From Sphagnum compactum (taxonomy: Eukaryota > Bryophyta > Sphagnopsida > Sphagnales), in assembly GCA_965153455.1 (NCBI GenBank), contig OZ234493.1:7306213-7370212 (forward strand): a stretch of DNA of 64,000 bases, read 5' to 3'. Under the pieces are notes generated by a model. It was not told the DNA's origin. It made no database searches and saw only the letters and a program-made list of their open reading frames with translations. Below, piece after piece: positions 11,026-24,800 of the stretch (position 1 is its first letter; every line of letters begins with the position of its first letter). Both the position numbers and the translations under genes were made by a program.

Positions 11026-14000
11026 TACTTGTGCCATGCAATTAACAATGCAAATCTAAACCTACATTTGGGTAATGTTTTGGAGGGAAACATGGTGTGA
11101 ATTTTATTTTTTCATGAAATAAACATAACATTATGAAAATAATTACACAAACTTGAATTTTGTAACTTGGATACTTCAATCAAAATTATATTACTAATCT
11201 TCATTACTTTGAAGCTACAAATTTATGTGAAAAATATTGTTTTGTGTATGATATATTTACATAATTTGTCAAATTAATATTAAAATTTGCAATAAACTTA
11301 AAAATCATCATTGTAATATTCTCTTTGATGTTTTATCATCAACCAAGTTGAATAGACACATTTCTTTGTGAATGGTTATGCACATGCTACAAATCATGGA
11401 ACTTTCCTTTTGCTACTCCAAAATTGAAATTGAAACCTTTGAAAAAAAATCTTGAACATAAGTTTGAATTCTTTGGATATAACAAAGTGAACTTTTTTGA
11501 AAAGTTGGCAAGTAGTTTTAAATTTGTAGGTGATTGATGAAATTTAATTAATTGAAGAACTCCATACCTATCCATCCCCAAGTTTAGATTTGGTGTAAAT
11601 CTTTATACTCATACACTATGTAGTTTTGAACCCTGCGGGGGGCGGGGGCACTTAGTGTAAAGTTTGGGATCTACGTGCGTCAAATGATCATTTTTGGAAG
11701 GGTATTAGATCATTGTCCAACCTATTTTTTTATCACTCTATTATTATCTAATTTTTTAATATTACATATTGAAGCCATCATGTATTAAATATAATTCATT
11801 ATTTTAGATTATCACATACCTATATTATAATTAAATTGAATATTTGAATAAAATGTACCTTTTTAAAACTAATTAACTTATGATTTTTATTTAACAACCA
11901 ATATATTCCACCTTATTTGTTTTTCACATACTTTCTTTTATTTATTTATTAATGTCCCCTTCGGGAGTTTTGAGGAGTGTGTAATTTGTACATGAAGCTA
12001 GACCCATTTTCAAAATAAGCCCAAAGGTGCTTAAATTTGAAAAAATGTGCCAAAATCACATCCATATGGTTTAAAAATATGAACAAATGAACTCAAAGTT
12101 ACACCTAGAGAATTTAACATTTATTTTGGGGTCAAAATTGAAATTGGATGTTCTCTTCACAAGAAAGAACTAATGAACATTAATTGTAATGCCAAGTAAA
12201 ATGATAAATAATCTTCACAATATTCAAAATGGATGGATTCAAAGGTGATTTAAAAACTTGCATTATGTAAATAGAAATTAAAATAGAAATTTTTTGATCT
12301 TTAAATTTGGTTGAAAAGATCTTGATATGGGTTTTTTCTTCCTAATTGTTTTTGAAAACTATTGGAAATCTTTGTTATTGATATATTTTCCTAACTATAC
12401 CTTTTTACCAAAAAAATTAAAAATTCATAACATAATATAAAAACCAATTTGGTGGAATTGTGGGATGTTTGCATACTTACAAATTCTTTGATAATGTGGA
12501 ATGTAATATATGAAGCATATTGAAAAATTCAATATTCAAACTCAATGGACAATATTTTCATTATGTTGGCACAAATGAAAAATGACATATCTTTTTCATT
12601 TACATCATATAGGACAAAACTCATATATTTGGAATACACCTAAGCTTATCATATGGCTCAATCATCAATTCATATCTTCCTTGAATTCTTGTCACTAACA
12701 ATGACTTATTACAATCATCAACCGTTTAAACGAATAAATTGCATGAACAAATGAATCTTATATGCACTTCAATCCACATGCAAACTTATTAGTTGTCCAC
12801 AATCCTTTCTTTTCTCTACTTTGTACATTTCCTCTATTATCCCTTTTGTTAGCAACAACATATTTGTTTTATAACAACACATATCACACAACATTTCCAA
12901 GTTCACTTCAAGAATTGTGATCCATTTTCTCATCTTCACATTAACATGATTTTTGCAAGCATGTAAGTCAACGAAAATGCTTGTAGTCTTTGGCCATTGA
13001 AAAGCGTCCAAAATGTGGGTATATGTTTCAAACTCAAAACAATTAGCAATTCTTTAGTTTTGAATCACACATGATCCATGACTAACTTGGTAATATTTTT
13101 TTGTTTTGAATAATCCTCATCACTCATGTAGAGGGGATGATGTTCAAGGTCAACAAAAACGGAATTTTATCATTGGAGCATACATTCTTTTTCATCAAGT
13201 TTTGGTGTTTTCATCGAAGTGGACTTAAGAAATGGCCTTAATACATCTATCCCAACTCACATGTCAAACTCATACAACTCTCATGAAATAACAACAAACA
13301 TTTGAAATACTCAAACGTGGATGAAGGTTATCACCAACAAATATTTTGAACTGACACCTATGTTGAACGATCTCTTGTTATGCACAAATGCCCTTCCATT
13401 GTAGATGTAGACATGCATTCAAAAATCAATATCAAGCTCCACACCTTCCCATTGCATTCGTTAAAGAAGTTGCCATGCCATTTGTCCTTCCTCATAATTC
13501 ATGTCTTAGAACCATGGATGTTTAAGAGATCACATGAAATGAGGGCATTTTGTTGAACAATAATCATGCATCCTCCCTCCATGTTCTCATGTTTGGGATA
13601 AATGTCAACAAGGCTGGTGTAGCTTATAGTTATGGAGTTTTTATGCTAGTGTAGCTTATGAGTGACCTTAAGTAGCAAGTTATACGAGTCATGTTACTTC
13701 ATTACAATTGTGTCTTGACTGAGCTTACTATTGTTGGGTACGAGTAGTATCAACAAGCATGAAGTATGAGATATGATTTGTCAAAACAATGTAGCTTATG
13801 GTTTTTGAACCACATTCGGTGTGAAATTACTTTTGGAAACCATTGGAATCAAAAAAGCTCCATAGCAATAGAGTTTATAACATTTAACATCCATCCATGT
13901 ATCACATATGTATTACAAAAGGTACTTGCTATCCAACAATCAAGATTGATGAATGTCGTATTGAAATTTTTTTGGTGAATGTTTTGTCTCAATCAACTTA

Positions 14001-14240
14001 CTCTTCCATCATCCACTCAATTGCTAACCCAGTTGAAGCAAATGAGTCCTTGGGATCAAGAGGTTACTGGTTGGTATGGTTGGGCACACACTGAGATAAA
14101 CATGCTTGCACTTCCCATTTCCTTTGTTTAGCTAGAAAAGAAGATCCTCTTGATGTCATGGCTGAACTTCTGTTATGCAAAATGTACAACAAATGCTGAC
14201 CAACTTCAGCAAAATGTCAAATGGTAGTAGGTCTTCAGCA
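11026..14240. other. AT-rich intergenic DNA; includes one copy of a dispersed repeat
   Basis: No frame resembles a known protein. The segment 11390-11630 is a diverged relative of 41845-42075: shared words include ATCATGGAACT, CTTTTGCT, TTTTTTGAAAAGTTGGCAA and TAGGTGA. From 12640 to 13560 the sequence reads slightly more like decayed coding DNA on the minus strand, but no family is recognisable. Confidence 0.5.
11390..11630. repeat. Dispersed repeat copy, related to 41845-42075
   Basis: Same order of shared words as the copy at 41845-42075, in the same orientation, with many substitutions and indels. Probably an old non-autonomous element; ends were not found. Confidence 0.6.
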
Positions 14241-14249
14241 TCTTGTCAG

Positions 14250-14503
14250 AATAAGATCCTGCAAATCTTGCTTCATTAAATGGTACCCAGTTTGGCTCAC
14301 CTTCCGGCTACAGTCGAATTGGGCATGAAACAGGGATTACAGGGTCAAACTATGGACCAAAGGCAGGGTCACTCTATGACAATAACTCTGTTATAGGTAG
14401 GAAAGCAGTTGAAAATGATCTTGAACTAATAGAGTGTTGTTGGCCTTGTATAATATTGCTGGTCAAATTGTGTCTGTTTGCCATAACATGCAAACAAGTA
14501 GGA

Positions 14504-14546
<43 letters not shown>

Positions 14547-15060
14547 TGTGATGAAGTCTTCCAAATTTTCTTTGTATAACTTTCCTAGTTACTGGTGCTT
14601 GCATGAGTGAGATACACAACAAGTACTTGTAAGACAAGTATGTCCTGAGAGACATGAACCATGAGACTCATACATCAATTTTCTTTAGAACCCTTGCACA
14701 ACAACAATGAGCATCACTCTCAACTTCCTCATTGATCTTACAATTGGTGAGCAACATCTTACCTCCCATGTTGTATGAAACCAAACTTTGTTTGATGTCA
14801 ATGGTGCATTGAAAGCATAGGTAGCATCAATGGGTGTGGACATCAACAAAGACGAGGTAATCATGTGCGACACACGTGCGTTGTTACTTCTCAAGAAAGA
14901 TGATATCACAAGCCTGATGCAGCACCATGAGGCCAAGTGTTGTAAGGAAAAGACAGATGAGATCATGGCAGTTCAAATTGCTGATGGGAGTAATATGCCA
15001 ACATTTGAGGTTCCTAGAGGTAAGCTCCAGAAATTGCTATAGGATTTTTAAGACAGCAGA
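14250..15060 (+). pseudogene. Coding-like relic of unknown family
   Basis: Frame-by-frame reading gives two stretches that look like decayed exons. The stretch 14290-14440 reads QFGSPSGYSRIGHETGITG and, a little later, GRKAVENDLELIE. The stretch 14830-15040 reads as an open 70-residue frame with KDEVIMCDTRALLLLKKDD and TFEVPRGKLQKLL. They are separated by a (GT)n tract and by stop codons upstream and between. I do not recognise the family. Nothing shows whether it was part of the reductase-like pseudogene that starts about 370 bp further on or a separate gene. It may also be chance, so confidence is low. Confidence 0.3.
14506..14550. repeat. (GT)n microsatellite
   Basis: About twenty GT dinucleotides with one interruption (GTATGT). 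The repeated Thr-His frame on the other strand is a by-product. Confidence 0.95.
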
Positions 15061-15430
15061 AAACATTATTATGGAAGTTGGAAGATATTACTAGTCATGG
15101 AATCATATTACGAACCCATGATTAGTATTATCTTTCACCTTCCATAATGTTTGTTTGACCGTTGTAGCTGGTGCTTGCAATATGACCCAAGATTTTTTTG
15201 TGTGTTCAATCTGAATGATGGAGAACTCTGATGCAGATATTATTAGAGTGGCTGTCTTGCATAGCAACTGCAATCGCCACTATGATCTTGAAGCTGCGGT
15301 CCAAGCTGAGAATCTGCAGACAAAGCATACATAATGAGGTCAAGATGCACATTGAAATTCACAAAATTCTTGAGACAGCTGCTGTAACTCAAGAAATTAC
15401 ACCAACAAGCATCCATAATGAGGCTGAATA

Positions 15431-17470
15431 TGGGATGCTGAAACAAGTGGCAGTAACTGGTGGAGGAGGGTTCATAGCATCTTGGATAGTCAAGCTGTTC
15501 TACAGGAAGGGTATCATGTCCAAGCTGCTGTTCGCAGCTTAGGTGATGATCCAAATTTGCATATAGCTGGTAGCTGGGTTGGGGGGCTTCAAAGCCCAAT
15601 TGCATATGCTAAATTTTACCTTGAGTAGCCCACTCATCTAGGGGCTTTTGACTATGTGGGACAAGTTTTGAGAATCAGAAGTGGAAAAGAATTGCATCAT
15701 GGGAAAATCCAGAATACTATTGCAGAATACATTACCAAAGATGTTCTATGGACATGAAGATTCATCCCTAGGCAGTTGCTGTCTTCCTACTTATGCATAT
15801 AAACAAAGCAGCTTTACCTGATTATATTTTCTGCAGATGATGAAGTCAAGAGTGAACACTTGAAGAATATGGAAGGTGACAAAGAGTGGCTGGAGCTAGT
15901 GAAGGCTGATGTTCTAGATTATGCCGCAATGTTGGCTGCTGTTGATGGTATGAAGGTGTGTTCCATACAGCTTGCCCTGTTACTGGCAACATCACTGACC
16001 CTGAGGTTAGCTTCCAAGACTCCCAAATTCAGCTTCCATGTGAAATCCCAAAACCGAGACCTATAACATTAAGAACAATCTGGTGATAATGTAGTTGCCA
16101 ATCTCAACTGGCTGTGTCTAAGGCTACTGAGGATTCAAGCAAACATAAGTCATCCCAGCTTTTACACTGAATAAAAAGCATCCCAACATCATGGTATATA
16201 ACTTCTAACAACTTTTTTCTTGCAGATGCAAATAATAAAACCTGCAGTGGAAGGAACACCGATTGTCATGACATGAATTGCAATCAGCCAGCAAGTAAGA
16301 AGGAGCAAAAGACCAACTCCTCAAATCTACACTCTTTTCTTATTGAATTCTTTCATGCACTTAATGGAGAAAAACCTTGTGCAGGACTGGTACTGCTTTG
16401 CCAAAACCAAGGCAGAGAAAGCAGCCTGAGATTTTGCAGAGACCCACAACTTGAACTTAAAGTGACAATCTGTCCATCAGTCACAATGGGGTCTATGCTG
16501 CAATCATCTCTTAACCAAAGCAGTACCCATATTTTCAAATACCTCAATGGTAATCCTCCTCTGTGCTCTTGTAAGATGATCCTGCACTTTGGACATTCCA
16601 GGTTTGAACATATATGCAACACCATCTTCCTGGAAGACTTTTTGCTTTTACAGTTCACTCAAGATGCTCTGTACTTTTCTCTCACTGCAAACATAACACA
16701 AATTCTGTCACCCACATTATAACTCTTTTCAAAAGAGAAGGGAAATGTTGTTGAATAGCTACCATATCTTATGATCTGCTACTGTTTAATAGTGTTCTTG
16801 TGTCAATTTCAAAACATACATTACTACACTAAAATTCCTCAACATTTCTTGAATCCAAGATTAAACGGCAGCTCAACAGACTATTTTCACATGATACTTA
16901 TAATATCATGGGCTTCAGGTACAGCACATACAAAATCATTGCCAAGCATACGTTGATGTCAAGGATGTTGCAGAAGCATACGTACTTGCCTATGAAACAT
17001 TGTCTGCATCTACTTGTGTGCAAAGCGGTCAGTGCACCATGGAGAGCTGGTGGAAACTCTGCAACATTTGTATCCCAACTATCCCATCCCAACAAAGTTT
17101 TAAAAAATTCAAATCCTGCACAGGAACCCTGTTGCATCCAATCTCTTTGAACTCCACCTACAGCAACTGACCAAAAGTATTTTTTCTTTTGTAGCTGTGT
17201 ATTATTGTCTTTGGGTTCATGTTTGGAGGCACATTACCTGTCTCCAGATCTCACTCTCTACTTCATGGCACAGTGTACCTCCATCAGTCTGAAAATGAGA
17301 CTGCCTGTGGCAGGTATAATGATGAAAATCAACCCCAGGAAGTACCCCTTTAATTCTCAACTGAGAAAGTTGAGGGTCTTAACTTCATTTCACATCATTT
17401 GAAGAGACAGTAGCAAACACTGTTGAAAGCTTGATGAAGAAAGGATTTCTTCACCAGCTTGAACCTTCTT
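15431..17470 (+). pseudogene. Cinnamoyl-CoA reductase-like (extended SDR family) pseudogene
   Basis: Members reduce hydroxycinnamoyl-CoA or related substrates with NADPH. Six exon remnants are in order. 15431-15560 holds the nucleotide-binding loop (VTGGGGFIASWIVK) and, after a frameshift near 15490, the EGYHVQAAVRSLGDDPN strand. 15837-16010 holds LVKADVLDYAAMLAAVDG and, after a frameshift near 15953, GVFHTACPVTGNITDPE. 16226-16275 reads IIKPAVEGT and then stops. 16373-16556 has the catalytic-motif counterpart DWYCFAKTKAEKAA, followed by TGA where the family has Trp, and another TGA further on. 16943-17130 reads [19 protein letters not shown] and, after a frameshift near 17005, [19 protein letters not shown]. 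17318-17466 gives NPRKYPF and ETVANTVESLMKKGFL. At least four frameshifts and two in-frame stops make it non-functional. Intron-like gaps with CAG acceptors show that it arose from a gene, not a retrocopy. Confidence 0.88.
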
Positions 17471-18876
17471 TGTCTTTTTCTTCTATTGGTCCAGACTTTC
17501 CTATTATGAAAGCTTCTGATGACAGGCACTTGGATAGTGGCTTCAAAAAATTGTCTGGATTAGAATTCAAGGGGATGTCCATGCTCCTCCATTCCGCTAA
17601 ACTGCTTTTTAGCTCTTCAGAAGCATTTGTTTGATGAATGTCTTTGGTTAGCACAAGATCAATTACTTCACTGCCTTCACTAAATCAGAAAATTTTAACA
17701 GGCTTTAGCAGAGAATTAGTTTCAGTAAATCACATATGAGACCACAGTGCAAAATTCAGATTACCTATTGCACCTGGATTTAGCAACATGTTCTGCAGTA
17801 TGACTGAGGAACTAGTTGCTCCAAGTGATGGCCAGATGGTGGCAGGTACAGTCTTTTGCAACTAGTAAAGCAAAAGAAAGAGTCAAGCAACTGGTTGGGC
17901 CTAATAAGCAACCCTTTTCTATCAATGTAGAGAGAGAGTCCTTTCCAGGGAATGACAAATCTGGCTGAGAGAAATAAAGGTGAAATGAATAGCACTAGTA
18001 AGTGAAGGAAGACTTACTGCATCCAGAATACTGAAGCTCCCTCTACCATGGAATTTCATGTGCAAGCTGCTGCACACAGCTCTGGTAATTGATCAGTTTA
18101 CACCACCATCAAGCCAGTAAGAAGTGGAGGCTCAAGCCCACCTTGCATGTGGGTTGAGGGTTGCCTGCTAGACACATGCTGTTTGCCCACAGATTCATCA
18201 ATCCAGTTACATCAGCAGCCTTCCAACTGGGAAGGATCCTGGGGCCACAACTCTTAAAAAGGATATCTAGAGGTGTACCCAGCTCAATTAGAGTTATAGT
18301 CATCCTGTAAATATATGAAAGTGGTAAAAATGTCTCCCAACCTCTGGAGCAATGGTCTAGTCATCTGAGACCAAAAACCATAGTCTCCATCATAATTGTT
18401 GATTACATTGTCACCTGATAATCTGCAAGTTCTATGCACAGACTACATCTCTTGAGCAAGTAGAAACTCCCTCATGGAGCCAATTTTGTCCTAAAATTGA
18501 TTTCACAGTTTGTACAACCATTGGTTTGGCATTGAGAGTGGGAGTGAACCCACTGCAAGTTTTAACAAAATTGTCTGAGACAAAAGATCCATCATAAGAT
18601 CATGGATCTGAGAACTGTGACTTCCTGAAGGTCTACATTGCAATGAGACAAAACCAGAATAGTTATTGTCAAGCATCTGATTTTGGGACAAACTAGCTAC
18701 AGGGCTGGGGGCATTGAGCTAAATCTTCCAAGCTTTTGTCATTTTTACTTGGATATAAACAAACATTCAAAGCTATTTTCATTCATATACAGTGCAATAG
18801 AATTTGACTTATGAGTTGTCAATGGATTCTTCAACCGAGCCACAGCTCACAATCATGCAGAAACTATTGTCAAAAT
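17471..18876. other. Gene-poor gap between the reductase pseudogene and the photolyase/hydrolase gene
   Basis: No frame has recognisable homology. The part next to 18877 should contain the 3' untranslated region of the minus-strand gene. The minus-strand frames at 18109-18303 and 18503-18691 are open but resemble nothing I know. Confidence 0.45.
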
Positions 18877-21800
18877 TTACCAGTTGAAGTAGGCAAACCA
18901 GTCTGATTTCACCAATTGAATTTCTCCATTAAGAATAGCAGCAGCATCAGCATGTCCAGTGTTTTCTTCTCCATCCCAAACACCATCTGTTGAAATGGTG
19001 TCAACAGTAGCTACAGCCAGTTCAGGGCTTGAGGTTCTCAGCCAGTCATGCAGAATTGCATTCACTTCATCGGGCATCTCATCATGTGGGCAATGACCTG
19101 CATATATTCCACCTGTCTCAGTCAACTATCAACTTACAATAACAAATCATCTCAAGGTTTTCTAATTCAGAAAGAAAAAATTGATAGATGTGGCTCTCAT
19201 ACCGAGAAGTAACCATCAGAGATTATTGCAAACAGGCTCTATATACTTTTCTAAAGTTGTTGGCCCATTGTCATAAAAATGCTCCAAGGCTCTGGCAAAT
19301 CAGGAGGAGCACTTGCAGGAGAAGCCATAGGTCCATGACAATTTCCAGCAACACACTCTTAAATCTTTGAACATGGAGACTTGAAAACCTGAGACCCAAA
19401 AGAGAAAGAGAGGAAATAACCAGCAATGAGATATTGAATGGAAACATTTGAGCAGTTTTTCTGCAGTGATGCTGCCCTCTTTGCTGAATTTTGCAGGGGA
19501 TCTCTTGTACCCTGCAAAGTAGTACAAAATGTCAGGTACATAGATTCTTCAATCTGCTCAATTCTGAAGCAACTAAATGTATATTATGCATGTGTGTGCT
19601 TAGTAGTCATGTTATAAACTGCTGTCATAGAATTGCTTGCAATGAAGAGTTCCGTACCTGAACAACCAACACCTTGCCATTGTATTGGTCCAAGTAAAAG
19701 TTCAATGGCAAGGGGGGGTTCAAATAGAAGAGACTTTCCAGTACAGCTGTGGAACCAGGGTCAAATGACTGCCATGTCTGTCAAGGTCTCCAGTTGCTTA
19801 CATGTATTTATTCTCCAAATTTACATAAAGCACAACTCAATTAGCACAATTGTCTCTGAACAACTTTGCACTAAAAATGGATGTTGGTTCTAAAAGTAGG
19901 TCTACAACATGGTTGGTTTTACGATCTGAGGATACAGGGCGCATTACTTCAGCCCGCAGCCAAGCATCTACTCTTGCTGTTCTCTGCTTCCCATCCCAGC
20001 AAGACATTTATCCCAACACACAGCTTAGCGGATGGAGGACTCAACTGTGTTATTTGGCATTGACACATACAACTGTTGTGGTTCACATCAAAAACACAGC
20101 TCTAGCACAAGACCATGATCTTAGTAGATGAAGGACATCCATATTGCATCAATGCAAGCTGCATGCATTGAAAGTTTATACACCAGGCCAGGGTCTCAAA
20201 AATTACAGATGGGTAGCATCTTTTAAGCAGACGATTGCTAAGGTACCGTAAGTAGACCAGCAACACTTCCGCCCCTCCTTTGGCTATAGCTGACTTCTCC
20301 CTTGGCTGCACATATCATGTAGTGACCCATGTCAAACCACCGTGTGCATCATCCTTTCAAAAATAAAATAGATGCAGGAATTTCACAGGTTCAGGAAGAT
20401 CCTACCTTCCTGTAGGCAAGTTGCTTGTAATTGGGGACCACTTGCCCAGCTGTATTCAGTAAGACTAATGACTTCACCAAGGAAGGCCATAGCCCTGCTA
20501 CCACACTTGATGTATAGCCTGAAACCAACAATATATCTATGAGATTGCAGAGAAAAATATCCACAACATTTCCATGATAACACAACAATGAGTGTGGTCA
20601 AGACCTTACGAGAGTTGCTCACAAAATGTGTCTGACCATCACATTCATCACAAGTAACAGTGACAAGCTGCCATGACTACCCAATGACTTCATCAGCACC
20701 CAACACTGGGTGTAGATAAGCAGATAATAATCTGCCAATAACTTCATGCAAACCATTATACAGAATCTGCATCCTGAGTTTCTATCACATTCCCAGAAGC
20801 AATGAGAAGACTCCATTATGATGTTGTTGGGGGACTCTAAAGAGACATAGCTAATCAAGAAGTCAAAAGTATCCCCATTCAAGCAGCAACAAGCTTACGA
20901 GGGTACACTTCATTTCATTTTAGCTTGTCCCTGTATGAGCAAGCACCTAAGCCTAAGGCATACAGAAGCTTATATAGATGGGTAGTGGTTGGAGCCAACC
21001 ATATCCTTTAAGCACACCACCGGTGACTACTTGGTTGCAGAACATGCACCCAAAAAATGTACAAGCACAAATCCCTGCTTATTTTCCTTGTGTCCCCCTC
21101 CCTCCCTGCTTCTCAGATTGCCTTCTCTACTGAGCAGGATGCAAGATACCATACCTCCAATTGAGTTGCCAGCCAAGACAACTGGCTCCCTGATGACATC
21201 AATGATAAAGTCTCGCACCAGCTCTGCCAAGAGAAGTTCTGTGTAGGCAATAGAGGGCTTCTCAGAGCGCCCAAAACCCACCATGGTGAGTCCCCACACA
21301 CGGTTTCCTTTCTCTGCCAACCCTCTCATATTGTCCCTGTAGTGTTCCCAGAAAGCTCCAAAGCCATGAATGAGCACCACTGCTGGACCTTCATCTCCTA
21401 ACTTCGAATACTGCATCAAAACAAAGCCACAATCTGTGCAGCATATTAAAGCAATATTTGCCAAACATGTAGTTCTAGCAAACTTGCTTAGACATCTGCC
21501 AGTTCACGAAGAGATCAATGAAGTTGCAGAGAAATCTCCACAACAACAATTGAAGGTAACACGACAATGAGTGCAGTCATAACCTCATGAGAGTCGCTCA
21601 CAAAGTGACAGACCATCACCTTCATCACGAACGGCAGTGACGAGCTGCCATGACTACCCACTGAGTTCATCAGCTCCCAACAGTGGGTGTAGATAAGCAT
21701 ATAATAATCTTCCCAAAAACTGGGGCAAACCATTATACACAATCTGCGTCCTGAGTTTCTGTTGCCAGTTCATGAAGCTGGAACAAGAAGGATAACAGCA

Positions 21801-24800
21801 AATAATACCATATCATTTCAGGGTATCATATTCAAGCACCATCACTCAAAGACAGATTCTCATTGTACTATTTAGGCTACCTGGATTAGAAAGCCACACC
21901 ACCGCCATGAGCAAACTTGGAAGCCCTTTTCTATGCCCTGATTGCAACTCCTTTTGTGCAGCATCTCATACCACTGTGCTGATGGGCAGTACACCATAAG
22001 TGATCATATGAAGGGTAAAAGAAGTCTAGAACAGCTTGTACAGGAATAAGTAGCAAAGCTAAGCATGTGGGCATAAGCTGTCATATAAACATGTCCAGTG
22101 ACATAACCAGTTATTATAGAACATGAAGGGTCCATGATGGCCAATGTGGTGCAAGTCCACTGAAAAGGTGACAGAGGTCAAATTGTGACTACCTCAATTG
22201 CTTTCACATCTGCAAGAGCCACTGCAGCTGGAAATGCTGTGAATCTTGCAGGCCACAGACAGCCTCTTGTTCGCTCTCTCTCATATTTGACTGCTTCAGA
22301 GTACACTCTTCTCCGGGAGAGGGTGCCAAGGGCCAGAGCCCAGTTGAAGATTTGTCTGAAGGAAGCCCCAGGTCTCTTTTCCAATATCATTGCATGCGTA
22401 AGAACCCTGCAAGCATTCATGGAAGATTTTGTCAATGAACATCTACAACAGCCAAGTGGAAGTTTCAAGGGAAACAGACCAAATTAAGGTATATGTTCTA
22501 CTTAGCTCTGCAATATCACAGACAGACCTGGACAAGGATTTTGAACAATGATATATGAACTGCATCAATAAATGGATATCAATAGGCACATCTGCAAACA
22601 GGATGGATCTATACAAGAGACCTTGCTGAAGTCCTACCCCAAAAATCAAGAGAGAGTGAACACAATGAATTGGAAAATCTGGACAACCGAAATGACTGAG
22701 AGGAGTTGACCTTTTGCAATCCTTTTGCAAAGTTGGCTCTGCAATCTTTAGATACAAACTGAGTAGATTTGTAGCTCCTGAGGCACCCCCTTTCACAATG
22801 TAACTCAGATGTTTTTTATCTGTGTGCAAATAGGCTTTTTTTCTTCTCTTCCACAGAGACCTCTTTTGATATGCCCTTCTAATCATATCCTGCCAACGGG
22901 TTAAATTTTTCAGGCCTGGCTGAGCACTGCTTGCAACATGTGTGGCATGCCCATTAACACATTTCACCTTCTGCAATAACAAATTCTCTGCAGATTGGGC
23001 CTTTGCTTCCTTCAGTGTTTTCCACCAGGGGTTCTCCATGTATATTGCATCCACACTGAAGAACAATTCATCGAGTGATAGAAACACCCCTGTTCCCCAT
23101 GCGCTGCCCCCCCAATATAAAATACTGGCCAGAATGCCACCTTGGACTGATGCATGGTTTACTGTGGAAAGAGAAAACTGCAACCACAACAGAGGGATTC
23201 ATACCTGGGTTGATGTTCCTTGGCAGAGGTGGCAGCGAGGTGGGAGGGTTGATTGGAGACAGAATTGCACAGTTCATTTGCTTAAACTCCTTGTAATTGT
23301 CAGGCAGCTCCAATACACTCTATATCAAAGTAGCCCACCAGAGACAAGTATGAAACCCTATTGAAAGTCAGGCTGCTGCATATGCTTCTGGTTTTACCAA
23401 GAAGTTTCTGCAGCAACATGTAGTTTACACAATGTTCAAAACGGTGCAGCATGGAGGAAGAGCAAAATTCAATGCAATTCGGGAGCAAAGTACCTCCGTG
23501 TTGTACAAAGAGGCCCGCCATTGCTGCAGCCTTGTCATGTGGTATGGCGGAGTTTGCACAGCCAGTGCAGTTGACACTGAGACAACAATGTTACACCATC
23601 GGTCCTCAATTTCCTCCTCTGCAATAATACTTGCTGCACCAGTCTGTCATCCAGGACAACAATTCTGTCACAGTCAACACCAAACCAGTATTTCTTGCAC
23701 ACACATGGAAGGAAACACACAGAAACATCAGTTGCTGCTGCAATGTCCAATAGAAATTGCAATGTGGCTGCCACTGGCCCCCCCACCTCATGTGCAAGAG
23801 CAAGAAGCACTTCTGCCGTTTGGCCTGTCCAAATCAGTAAGTCAGAATTTATGCTTCTTAGGGAGCTCCTCAGGTCTTCAACAGCATCAAACAGGCTCTC
23901 CAGAAGCTCCTTTGACCATCCTGCATGTGCTTTGACATGAAAACTCATCTCAGAAGTCTGCATTTCCAAAGATGGCATTGCTCTCACAAACCCAACCCTA
24001 TGCCCTTCTCCCCCTACGACCTACATTCTCAAGTTCCAGATCTAACCAGCATACAAGGAGGAGGGTTCAGAAATCAGATGTCTCTATGGAGGTCTAGGAT
24101 TTCGTGTTGGCATTGTTCCAATTTACTACCAGGATCACACTGATGGCAGGCCGTTTTCGTTTCCTATTTTGCTGCTGCTACCAGTTTCTTTTCATGGGAT
24201 CGAGACGAGAACCATACCAGCGTAAACATGAGGATCGAAGATAAAGAGAGGAAGCACACGCTCGTACTCCAACGCCGCTGCCAAGCCCAGATGATCGTCG
24301 ATCCGCAAGTCATGCTTAAACCATACAATCGCTAGTTGGCCTCCTTCTTCCTCCTCCTTCTCCTCCTCTTCACAGACGCCAGACTCAGTCGATCTTGCGC
24401 CATGACAACAAACGCACCACCTCCGCCGCCGTTGTAAGCGCACGTTCACTGGCCGCAAGTGCTGCAACCTTCTAGAAAACACTTGAGGCAACAGCGGCAT
24501 CTTCTGCTGCTGGTGCTGTTGTACTACATGGTTTCCACTACAGCAGTTACCGAGTTGTCCCGGAGCAATGGAGAACGAGAGCTGGGTTGCCAGAAATCTC
24601 CGATTACTAGACCTCTCAACAACAGAGCCAAGAGCCAGGAAAGCTTGATGAGGAAGAATCCCCGCGTGCGCCGACGACGACGACATCGAAGCAAAACTCC
24701 CTCCAATTCTTTGCTGCTGATGCTGCATTTGCAATTTACCAAAGTTTCTACAACGCAAACTTTCCGCAATCTCACCATATTGCTGCTGGCTCCCAAACCA

